Assembly (NCBI GenBank): GCA_021203425.1
Contig: JAJQBF010000102.1
Span: 1-7,432 of the forward strand
Origin: Clostridiales bacterium
GTDB taxonomy: Bacteria; Bacillota; Clostridia; Lachnospirales; CAG-274
Length of the DNA stretch: 7,432 bases
Reading direction: 5' to 3'
Of the stretch, positions 1-7,255 are shown one piece after another. The notes under the pieces were generated by a model. The model was not told where the DNA came from. It did no database searches and worked only from the letters and a program-made list of their open reading frames with translations. Positions within the stretch are counted from its first letter, which is position 1. Every line of letters begins with the position of its first letter. Made by a program: the position numbers and the translations under genes.

Positions 1-780
1 CCCTCTTATTCTTTTGATATTTTTCTGAAAATAGTAACACATGGTTTCATTTTTTAATACTTCGCTGAACGCAAACGACAATGCCCTGTCTTTGTAAAAA
101 GACACACACAGCCTATGTCTATTTTCATCAAATATTTCCATTTGCCTTAAAAAAGCCGTTTTCTCACAGTTGTAAACACACCTGCTGCAGTCTCCCTGCC
201 TGCACCAGCTGTCAAAAATCTTTATACAGTGGGGCAAAAGATTGTTTTCACTGCTGTGGGTTTCAGTCCGAATATCGGGGTAATTTCTCATGAGATAATT
301 AAAATCCCCCCTCTTTCCCTTGTTGTTTTTGCCTTCCAAACCTATAAAGTCATCTGTTTCATATATGTAGTCGCTGTCATCGGGATTACTTTCAATAATC
401 ATATCAAAACCAAGCTGGCTTGCAGCCACAGCATACTTTTGGATTTCTTCGTCGGATACATAATCAATCCTAAGTTCGAAACCGTATTCTTCAAATAAAC
501 CGCAAAGTTCCGATATAATAACCGGCAGATCGGAATCGGGTTTATTAAGGAGAATAATATTTACATTTTTGTCCATTCCCTTTTCAATAACGGTAATACT
601 TTTTTCGACTCTTTTAAAAGCATATCTAAAGCTTTTCTGCCATGCATAAATAAGCGAAAAGCCACTGTCCCCAAAACAAGCCTCCTCCCCGTAGTCATCA
701 AAGATTTCTCTGTCATCGGGCTGCGGTTCTTTAAAATTATTAAACAGTAAAATTTCATTATCTATATCCATATTCATCAT
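1..780 (-). CDS. DUF2156 protein (lysylphosphatidylglycerol synthetase C-terminal-like, GNAT fold), 3' end outside window
   Basis: An unbroken frame gives 260 residues and leaves the window still open; family members are usually about 300, so some 40 are missing. Early landmarks are FKEPQPDDREIFDDY and FSLIYAWQKSFRYAFKR (residues 16-57), like the two-helix opening of clostridial DUF2156 proteins. Next come a strand and helix (LPVIISELCGLFEEYGFEL), then YIYETDDFIGLEGKNNKGKR (138-157), which matches the family's core Y-x-x-x-x-D-L-I-x-L-x-G-K-K-x-x-x-KR motif. NYLMRNYPD follows, and FYKDRALSFAFSEVL with YYFQKNIKRIRG at the edge matches the second GNAT half. The fold is that of aminoacyl transferases that modify phosphatidylglycerol or peptides, but the membrane domain of MprF is absent and the substrate is unknown. 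A Cys-rich patch (Cys193, 198, 201, 205) is notable. Starts at 780, 777 and 771 are all possible; AAGG at 785-782 best fits 777 or 771. An in-frame stop lies two codons above 780. Its place after the exporter suggests a role in peptide modification or resistance, which is inference. Confidence 0.8.
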   Translation of the reverse strand, partial: MMNMDIDNEILLFNNFKEPQPDDREIFDDYGEEACFGDSGFSLIYAWQKSFRYAFKRVEKSITVIEKGMDKNVNIILLNKPDSDLPVIISELCGLFEEYGFELRIDYVSDEEIQKYAVAASQLGFDMIIESNPDDSDYIYETDDFIGLEGKNNKGKRGDFNYLMRNYPDIRTETHSSENNLLPHCIKIFDSWCRQGDCSRCVYNCEKTAFLRQMEIFDENRHRLCVSFYKDRALSFAFSEVLKNETMCYYFQKNIKRIRG

Positions 781-845
781 ACCTTAATCTTGCGCAGCAG
801 TTCAGCCACGTCTGCACAGCAGATATTTGCAGGTGGTTTGACCAA
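777..845 (-). CDS. Possible tiny ORF or gene remnant in the spacer (22 codons from a TTG)
   Basis: Between the second exporter and the DUF2156 gene one frame is open from after a TAA at 854-852 to a TGA at 779-777. It reads VKPPANICCADVAELLRKIKV after a possible TTG start at 845. The stop overlaps the next gene's first ATG as ATGA, the usual form of translational coupling. The codons near the end (GCA GAC GTG GCT GAA CTG CTG CGC AAG) look like coding sequence. They use CTG and CGC more than the neighbours do. Against it: the start is poor, no ribosome binding site lies at proper distance (GGAG ends 18 bases upstream), and the product is very short. It has no double-glycine site or leader, so I do not call it a precursor peptide. 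It may be the 3' remnant of a lost gene, or chance. I do not recognise the sequence. Confidence 0.2.
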   Translation of the reverse strand: MVKPPANICCADVAELLRKIKV

Positions 846-867
846 ACTGTGTTAAATACTTACACTC

Positions 868-3026
868 CTACACCGTCTGACGTCTTGCTGTTTCGGCAAA
901 AAGTCCGTTTAATTCCATAAGCTCTTCATATGTTCCCTCTTCCACAATCTTACCCTTGTCAAGATAAATAATTCTCGAGCAGTTTTTAATTGTGGAAAGT
1001 CTGTGAGCTATGACTATTCTCGTACAGCCCAATTCATCAAGAGATTTTACAACCGCTGCCTGGGTTATATTGTCAAGGGCAGAAGTGGCCTCGTCAAAAA
1101 TCAGTATATCGGGCCTTAGGCGCAATAGCTCTTGCTATAAGAAGGCGCTGTTTCTGACCTCCTGAAAGACCTCCGCCGTTTTCCGCCAGCATTGTATACA
1201 TACCCATAGGCATATTTTCAATATCCTCTGCCAAGCCGGATATTTCGGCTGCCTCCCAAGCCTCGTCAAGGTTAAGCCACGGAGCACAGACAACAATATT
1301 GGAATATATATCTCCGGAAAACAGCTTTCCGTTTTGAAGAACCGTTCCTATTCTCTGTCTTACACTTCTTATGTCAAGTCCGTCAATATCCTGCATATCA
1401 TAGTAAATTGAGCCGGAGTGAGGCTTTTCAAAGCCTAAAAGAAGTCTTACCAAAGTCGACTTTCCACAGCCCGATGAACCGACTATGCCGAGATAATCAC
1501 CTTTTTTTAATATGTAAATCAAGTCCGTCTATAACAAAGGGCATATCATTGTTATATCTGAATCTGACTTTGTTTAACTTTATATCTCCGCTTAAACTTG
1601 AAACCTGTTTTCTGCTGTATGAATTTTCGGGAACGGTTTCTATTATAGGCTTTAACATATCAAAAGCCGGCTTTAAAGCCGCAATCTGGCTTGTCACTTC
1701 GGAAAGAGACGAAACAGCCCCGGTAAAAAGCACAAGAGCAGTATTAAACGCAATATAATCGGAGGCACTTAAGCCGCATTTATAAGCCTTATAATAAAGA
1801 TAAATTGTTCCTCCGAAACCTACGGCGTTTCCTACTGCCTTTGAAAGCAGCAAAGGCTTTGATATCATTATTTTCAGCCGGCTGTAAACCTCTGACCATT
1901 TGTTAAAGGCTCTTACCTCCGCTCCTGAAAGTTTAATTTTTGTTATTCCCTCCAAAAGCCGAAAAACCAAACCCGAAAGCTCACCCTTAACCGAGTTGTT
2001 ATAAGCGGTATAACGCAGTCTTAAAACCGCTGTTCCCACATTTACGGCAATAGTAAGAAAAATAATAACCAGAGAGGGCAAAACCATTACGGGAGCTATA
2101 GAGCTGATCTGAAATACATAAACAAATGAAAATACAAATGTCAATATAGTAGGTATAAGCTCGCCGCTTAAAATTTCGCAAATATCGTCCATAGCGTAAG
2201 CCCTGTTTGAAAGCTCACCTGAAGAATAATTTCTGAAAAAGTCCGTCGGAAGATTCAAAATTCTTGACCAAAGGGCATTTTGCGCCGAAATCTCCGTTTT
2301 ATTTCCAATTCTTAAAACCCAGCTGCGTCTTGCCAAACCGCAGAGAGCCTGTACAATAACCGTACCCACAATAAGGGCGGATATGCCGAATGATTCATCG
2401 GTTGTTCCCGAAGGAATAATCGAATTAAATATAAAGTAGTTAATCTCAGGCATAATAAGCCCGATAAGTCCGGCTCCCAAACTGACACATATAAGCCAAA
2501 TAACGTCTGCCTTGCCGAAACTGCTGAACATAAAACCCATAAATTCCTTAAGACTCAGGCTTTTCTGTACCATAGGCTTATAAAAGCAGTAACACTCTTT
2601 TTCAAAATTCTCCGCATTTTCAGCCTTTACCCTTACTGCTTTGCCGTTTTCATAATATATATATCCTCCCGAACCCGGCAGAAGTGCCCTTGGGTTTTCG
2701 TCTTTATCAAAGGTTATAAGGAGAACAGACGCATCTTTCCACCACTTTCCCTTTAAATTAATTCTTCGCCTTGTTACCTCCGTTTTGCTCATAAAAAGCT
2801 GTGTAAGAGTCTCAGAGTCTTTCTCACTTTTGGGAAATTCCGGCGCCGGAATCTCAAAATAATCAGATATTTTTATAAGCTCCAAAGCAAAGTCTTCCGT
2901 ACTGCCCGAGTTTGAATATTTTTGACCTATGCCCCCTAATGAACTGTAAACACGTCTTGATGCACTGTCTAAGGCTGCGGAGTCTGTTTTCTTTCTGTTT
3001 TTTATTTTTTCGGAAAAATCACTCAT
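868..3026 (-). pseudogene. NHLM-type permease / ATPase exporter without peptidase, broken by two one-base frameshifts as sequenced
   Basis: The second ABC protein of the NHLM export system (TIGR03797-like). Instead of C39 it has a 150-residue soluble N-terminal region with the family landmark KGKWWKDASVLLITF (about 100-114) and RALLPGSGGYIYYENGKAV, a domain of unknown role. Membrane helices begin near residue 178 (DVIWLICVSLGAGLIGLI) and include IVGTVIVQALCGLA, ILTFVFSFVYVFQISSI, VMVLPSLVIIFLTIAV and FNTALVLFTGAVSSL. The ATPase shows Walker A GSSGCGKST (about 516-524), Q-loop Gln564 (TVLQNGKLF), signature LSGGQKQRLLIARA (about 620), Walker B ILIFDEATSALD (about 640) and H-loop His674 (VIAHRLS). 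Two breaks interrupt it. At the A7 run 1502-1508 the frame ends HIKKR-stop instead of HIKKGDYLGIVG. Near 1112-1125 the frame reads APKARYTDF-stop instead of x-RPDILIFDEA. Removing one base at each gives a 718-residue protein. The second break separates the signature from Walker B, so the pieces as written could not form a working ATPase. It starts ten bases after the peptidase exporter and probably pairs with it. Confidence 0.88.
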
Positions 3027-3031
3027 AAATT

Positions 3032-3040
3032 CACCCTCAC
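3032..3040 (-). promoter_or_regulatory. Ribosome binding site of the second ABC exporter
   Basis: The minus strand reads GTGAGGGTG, with GAGGG seven bases before the ATG at 3026. It overlaps the TGA stop (3039-3037) of the peptidase exporter. It supports a start at 3026 rather than at an in-frame ATG-less extension to 3053 that begins inside the upstream gene. Confidence 0.7.
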
Positions 3041-5198
3041 TCACTTGCCGCAAGCCTTGCGTAATGTCCGTTTAACCTTATAAGCTCCTCATGAGTTCCT
3101 CTTTCGGTTTCAACGCCTTTGTCAAGTATAATAATTTCGTCTGCATCTCTTATTGCCGAAAGTCTGTGGGCAATAACAAAACAGGTAATTCCTCTTCGCT
3201 TTACTGCGTCCATAATCAGCTTTTCCGTAGGCGGATCCAAAGCAGAAGTAGCCTCATCAAGTATAAGTATTGAGGGGTTTACAGCCAAAGCCCTTGCAAT
3301 TTCAAGACGCTGCCTTTGTCCTCCGGAAAAATTTCCTCCGCCCTCGCTTATTTTATATTCATAGCCCCTTACAAGAGCCATTATATCATCGTGTATACAG
3401 GCGTCATGACAGGCGGAAATTATAGTTTCTTCCGATATACTGTCGTCCCACATTGTTATATTGTCTCTTATAGTACCTCTGAAAAGAGAAATTTCCTGAT
3501 CTACCGAGGCAACAGATGCCTTAAAAACATATCTGTCTATCTCTTCAATGGGAACTCCGTCAAAAAGAACTTCTCCGCTTCTGGGGGGGATAAAGTCCGC
3601 AGATTATTTTGGCAGCTGTTGATTTTCCGCTGCCGCTGCCCCCTGCTATGGCTATCATCTGACCCTTTTCGGCTTTAAGAGAAAAATTGTTCAATAGACT
3701 GGGCGCCAACGGACTGTAAGCAAAGCACAGATTTTTAACTTCAACCCTGCCTGTCAGCTTTTTATATTCGGCTTCATTATTTTCAGAATTTTCGAAATCA
3801 CTTTTAACATCTGTGGGATATTTCAAAACGTCTTCCGTTCTGCTTATATTTCCGCTCATTTCCCAAAAAACTCTCACAGAATCTGCCACGTTTCCTACGG
3901 GAGTAAGAAAAAGAGACATAAAGCTTTGAAAAGCCATAAGAGAACCTATACTCATATTTCCCTTAAAAATCAGATAAACCCCTATCATCAAAACAGCACC
4001 GGTTGAAAGACCCTGTAAAATTTCGGGAATTACCTCTGTATAAAGGCTTTTCATTTTGAAATCAACAGAGGAATTGTTGTGTTTAGCTCTGTAGCCTGCT
4101 ATTTTTTTCAAAAAAGCCAAGCTCCGAACCGCTTGATTTTATTGTTTCTATCATTGAAAGAGCCGCTATGGAAACGCCCGAAAGCTTTCCTTCGTCTCTT
4201 GATACCGTTCTTGCTGCATTTGCATTTTTCCTTGATGTGTAGAATATTACGGCAACATTCACAACAGCCACCCCTATTCCCACAAAAGCAAGGAGAACAT
4301 TATACCAAAGCATAACGTAAAGATATATGCCTATCATAAGCATGTCCAAAGCAACAGGTAAAATATAGCTGCACATATCCTCGGCTATATCGTTGTTGCT
4401 TTCCTGTCTTGAGGCAATATCTCCGGCATATCTCTGTGAAAAGAACTGTACGGGAAGTCTTAAAATATGCCACATAAAAACCGAAGATAAGCCGATACTC
4501 ATTTTTGATTTAAGAAGAGCAAGACTTACGCTTTCTATAGCCTCTGCGGCAAGACAGACAACAAGAACAACAGCCATACCGCAAAGTATGGGGCGCATCC
4601 ACTCATTTTGGGCATATATAAGAACATTATCGGTAAACAACTTATAAAATACGGGTTTTACAAGCTCGCAGGCGGCAATAACAAATCCCGCCAAAATAAT
4701 AACCGCAGCCGCCAAAACACTGCCCCTAATCTGTCTTTTAACAAAGCCTGCAGTACTTTCCGGCTTGCCGGAAGGCTCAAAATTTTCATCGGGAGAAAAT
4801 TCAAGTACAACCCCCGTAAAAGAATTGTCGAACTCCTCCGGTTCTATTAAAACACGTCCCTCGGCAGGGTCATTTATAACGGCTTTGTCGCCCTTAAAGC
4901 CGCAGAGAACGACAAAATGGTTGAAGTTCCAGTGTATTATAACCGGAAAATCTGTCATTTCTTTAAGGTCGTCAACCTCCGCTTTTATTGCCTTTGCATT
5001 AAGCCCGTAGCGTTTGGCCGCTAGATAAATATATTTTGCCGAACTTCCGTCTCGTGAAACATTACAGTCAACTCTCAGCTGCTCCGGGGGCACGAATTTT
5101 TTATAATATCCAAGCACCATTCCCAGTGAGGCAGCTCCGCACTCCACCGCCTCCATCTGGAGTATAACAGGCACTTTTTTAACATTATTCTTCTTCAT
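3037..5198 (-). pseudogene. NHLM-type C39 peptidase / permease / ATPase exporter, broken by two one-base frameshifts as sequenced
   Basis: A peptidase-containing ABC exporter of the NHLM peptide system (TIGR03796-like), which would cut the leader from a peptide and export it. The N-terminal C39 domain (about residues 1-135) has all catalytic residues: Gln14 and Cys20 in LQMEAVECGAA, His94 in WNFNHFVVL and Asp110 in INDP. Six membrane helices follow. The first four lie at about 155-180, 205-230 and 280-325; the last two come after the first break (GAVLMIGVYLIF, then LMAFQSFMSLFLTPVG). The ATPase has Walker A GGSGSGKST, a DQE Q-loop, signature FSGGQRQRLEIARA, Walker B ILILDEATSALD and H-loop His in VIAHRLS. 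As written, the frame stops after residue 371 because of an A7 run (4102-4108) following GFFEK. The second piece, resuming IAGYRAK, stops after GLYPP because of a C7 run (3583-3589), and the third runs RSGEVLFDGV to the stop. Reading six bases in each run gives one 719-residue protein, normal for the family. Every motif is preserved, so sequencing error or very recent mutation is likelier than decay. The ATG at 5198 puts the catalytic Cys near the N-terminus as usual. Confidence 0.9.
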
Positions 5199-5211
5199 TC
5201 AGCCGCCCCCC

Positions 5212-6123
5212 TCAGTTCAAAAGAAGTTCAACGGGACGGTATTCATCTGTTACAACAACAATAGAACACTGCGTTCCAAGCTCAACAGAGAGCTTTTCAC
5301 CCTTTTTATTTGACCATTTATATGTGTTCGCCGAATCTGCATCGGTTATAAGCCTTATTCTTACTTCAACACAGGATTCATCGGGCAAAATATTTTCGAC
5401 ATATGACATAGTTCCCATTTTTGCAACAATACTGTCTTCCGAAACAGGGGTTTCGCCTATACTTATTACCGTTCCCGTCATATATCCGTATTCTTCCCTT
5501 GCGGCATATGACGGTGAAATTTGAGCACTCATACCGAGTTTTAGATTCTTTGCAGTCTGCATTGATACATAAGCCGCAACCTCATTGTATCCGTTATCGG
5601 GCATAAGCGAATAAATATAATCGCCTGCCTCAAGAGCATTTCCGTCGGCAGCGGCGCTTTGAATATAACCGGAACTTGTACTTTTAACAACCGTTGACGC
5701 TGTATAGCTATCTACAAGCTCTTCCGTTTCCGCCAAAATTTCCGTATATTCGGCAGAGCCGACTTCAAGAGTATTTAACAGATTTCTCTTTGCGGAAATA
5801 CTTTCAAGCATCTCATCATTTGAAACCACTGCGATAATATCGCCTGTGTTTATATATTCGCCTTCTGAAACAAAAACATCTTTTACGATACAGCTGCGTT
5901 CGGCTTTTTTCGAAACAACGTCATTGTTTGTAAAAATAACCCCTTCCAAATTTATTCCGCTTGTAAAATGGTAGGTAAAGCCCCACAAAACAAATGCAAT
6001 AAGACCTATAATAAATATAAGACAAACAATATATACCCCTGTGGGAATAATTTTAATATGCCTGTTAAGCTGTTCCGGCTCCGACACACGTTCAAGAGCG
6101 TTTTTTCTGAATAAATCCGCCAT
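5212..6123 (-). CDS. NHLM-type secretion protein, HlyD-like membrane-fusion protein
   Basis: A 303-residue adaptor of the NHLM peptide export system (TIGR03794-like). The start LFRKNALERVSEPEQLNR (residues 4-21) closely matches the family opening, a cytoplasmic segment. It is followed by one membrane helix at about residues 30-49 (VYIVCLIFIIGLIAFVLWGF). Outside the membrane comes the first half of a biotinyl/lipoyl-like domain (IVKDVFVSEGEYINTGD). A short helical hairpin, about 40 residues of helix (MLESISAKRNLL, then EYTEILAETEELVDSYTA), follows. The second lipoyl half is VKSTSSGYIQSAAADGNALE with an EAGDYIYSLMP end. A beta-barrel region (LKLGMSAQISPS, GYMTGTVISIGE) leads to the C-terminus. 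The protein is shorter than many HlyD adaptors, mainly because of the short hairpin; this is expected where there is no outer membrane to reach. It sits between the lipoprotein gene (4-base gap) and the peptidase exporter (13-base gap). It presumably works with both ABC proteins downstream. The frame is unbroken. Confidence 0.9.
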   Translation of the reverse strand: MADLFRKNALERVSEPEQLNRHIKIIPTGVYIVCLIFIIGLIAFVLWGFTYHFTSGINLEGVIFTNNDVVSKKAERSCIVKDVFVSEGEYINTGDIIAVVSNDEMLESISAKRNLLNTLEVGSAEYTEILAETEELVDSYTASTVVKSTSSGYIQSAAADGNALEAGDYIYSLMPDNGYNEVAAYVSMQTAKNLKLGMSAQISPSYAAREEYGYMTGTVISIGETPVSEDSIVAKMGTMSYVENILPDESCVEVRIRLITDADSANTYKWSNKKGEKLSVELGTQCSIVVVTDEYRPVELLLN

Positions 6124-6127
6124 AAAA

Positions 6128-6135
6128 TCACCTCT
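6128..6135 (-). promoter_or_regulatory. Ribosome binding site of the HlyD-like gene
   Basis: The minus strand reads AGAGGTGA, with GAGG seven bases before the ATG at 6123. The TGA stop of the lipoprotein gene forms the end of this site. It favours the start at 6123 over the in-frame ATG at 6207, which would overlap the lipoprotein gene by 80 bases. Confidence 0.75.
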
Positions 6136-7255
6136 CTGTCTGTGTAAAGCCGCCGTCCTTAAATATAAGAATCTCATTCCCGTTGGGAATAATGCAGCCT
6201 TTTTCATCTAAAACAAGTGTTCCAGAAATCCCTCTGTAGCCCTCTTCGCTTTTCATATAATCTATAAGCTGTGAAGATTCCGTTATACCTGATGTTAAGC
6301 CTTCGCCGAGCCATGTTGTAATATCATAAGACTGGATTGCTTTTTCAGACATTTCCATATCATATGTCTCATAATATTTTTCGGTAATCTCGCTGTTGTT
6401 TTCATTAAAATCGTTTATGTACATTCCCACAATAATAGTTCCGTCTAAATAAGCGCCGTTTTCCTCTATATCGTCATCGGAATCCATAACATAATCCCCT
6501 ATAACAGGCAGACTGTCTCCCGCTGTTCTTAACATTCTCACTATATCACTGTTCAAAATGTAATAATTACTTATACAAACAGCGTCTACCCCCAAAACCT
6601 TCCATCTGGCATAGGCGGTATCAAAATCCTCCTGTGAAAAAGGTCCTATCAGTGTATCAACAAGCCTTGTTTCGCTGCCGTTTATACATGCTTGAAAACC
6701 TTTAAGCTCGTCTTCCTCATATTCTGTATCCGAATGTGCAAAAGCAACATTTTTATAGCCTTGTTCTACAACCCAATCTCCCATAATGGAACCGGCTGTT
6801 TTTGCGTTTATACAGTCGACAATCATATAGTTATAGCCGTTGTCTATAGTGTGTTCATAACAGCCTGCCGCTAAAATAAAAGGCATTTCCGCATCTTCAA
6901 AAATTTCGGCTACTGTGTCTATATAATCAAGCTCCTGTTTAACTATAACGGCGGAAATCGTTCCGTCGGCAACAATTTCATTTGCCCTTTCAACAGCCAA
7001 ATTATAATCCATTTCATCGTCATAAATGACTGTTTCGATTTTTATTCCCGTTTTTTCATAAAAATCATCTGCCGCAAGCTCCGCCCCCTCCATAGAGCCG
7101 TTATCATGCAGATATTCTTCCTCACCTATTACTGCAATTTTTATTGTCCCGTTCTGTCCGTATGAATAGGAGCTTATATTTTCACTTCCGCAGCCCCCAA
7201 AAAACAGTGTACCCAGTGACAAACAAATAAAAATTATTTTTGTTTTAAATTTCAC
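6128..7255 (-). CDS. Type 1 periplasmic-binding family lipoprotein (Leu/Ile/Val-binding protein-like)
   Basis: A 375-residue solute-binding lipoprotein expected on the outer face of the cytoplasmic membrane. A short basic start (KFKTK) is followed by a hydrophobic segment and a lipobox-like FGGC with the lipidated Cys at residue 22; a polar linker (GSENISSYSYGQNG) follows. The mature part begins with an IKIAVIG strand and an EGAELAADDF helix. It continues through alternating strands and helices such as ISAVIV, MPFILAAG, YKNVAFAHSD and LPVIGDYV. It ends with GISGTLVLDEKG, typical of the closing region of Peripla_BP_6 proteins of branched-chain amino acid ABC importers. The length is normal for that family and the protein is very acidic. 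No importer permease or ATPase is next to it. Instead, it is followed after four bases by peptide-export genes, so it may sense or capture a ligand for that system. The ligand is unknown. GTG was chosen as start because of the strong ribosome binding site and the signal peptide beginning there. Confidence 0.88.
   Translation of the reverse strand: MKFKTKIIFICLSLGTLFFGGCGSENISSYSYGQNGTIKIAVIGEEEYLHDNGSMEGAELAADDFYEKTGIKIETVIYDDEMDYNLAVERANEIVADGTISAVIVKQELDYIDTVAEIFEDAEMPFILAAGCYEHTIDNGYNYMIVDCINAKTAGSIMGDWVVEQGYKNVAFAHSDTEYEEDELKGFQACINGSETRLVDTLIGPFSQEDFDTAYARWKVLGVDAVCISNYYILNSDIVRMLRTAGDSLPVIGDYVMDSDDDIEENGAYLDGTIIVGMYINDFNENNSEITEKYYETYDMEMSEKAIQSYDITTWLGEGLTSGITESSQLIDYMKSEEGYRGISGTLVLDEKGCIIPNGNEILIFKDGGFTQTER

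Noticed and set aside
81..498. Plus-strand open frames at 81-293 and 229-498
   Set aside because: They lie opposite the unbroken DUF2156 frame, have no ribosome binding site and show no recognisable domain.
561..758. Minus-strand 65-codon frame at 561-758
   Set aside because: It is a shifted frame inside the DUF2156 gene. The true frame, starting near 780 and running off the window, has the family motifs.
777..845. The tiny spacer ORF as the peptide precursor for the C39 exporter
   Set aside because: It has no double-glycine or GA cleavage site, no leader-like N-terminal half and no proper start site.
781..867. Hairpins in the spacer (TCTGC-ACA-GCAGA at about 812-824 and GTTTG-AC-CAAAC at about 836-847) as a terminator
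   Set aside because: Stems are only five base pairs and no T-run follows on either strand, so a terminator is not supported.
1502..4108. Programmed ribosomal frameshifting or transcriptional slippage as a normal way to read the exporters
   Set aside because: Two successive +1 corrections would be needed in each gene, one of the four sites has no slippery run, and seven-base runs are short for efficient slippage. No stimulatory structure is evident. Error or mutation is simpler.
3560..4120. Separate gene starting at TTG 4120 on the minus strand
   Set aside because: It starts inside the upstream frame with no ribosome binding site, and its first residues repeat the same DNA as the end of the previous piece. 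It is the middle part of the frameshifted C39 exporter.
6124..6207. Upstream ATG at 6207 for the HlyD-like protein
   Set aside because: The extra 28 residues overlap the lipoprotein gene and are not like the family. The ATG at 6123 has a good ribosome binding site and starts just before the LFRK signature.
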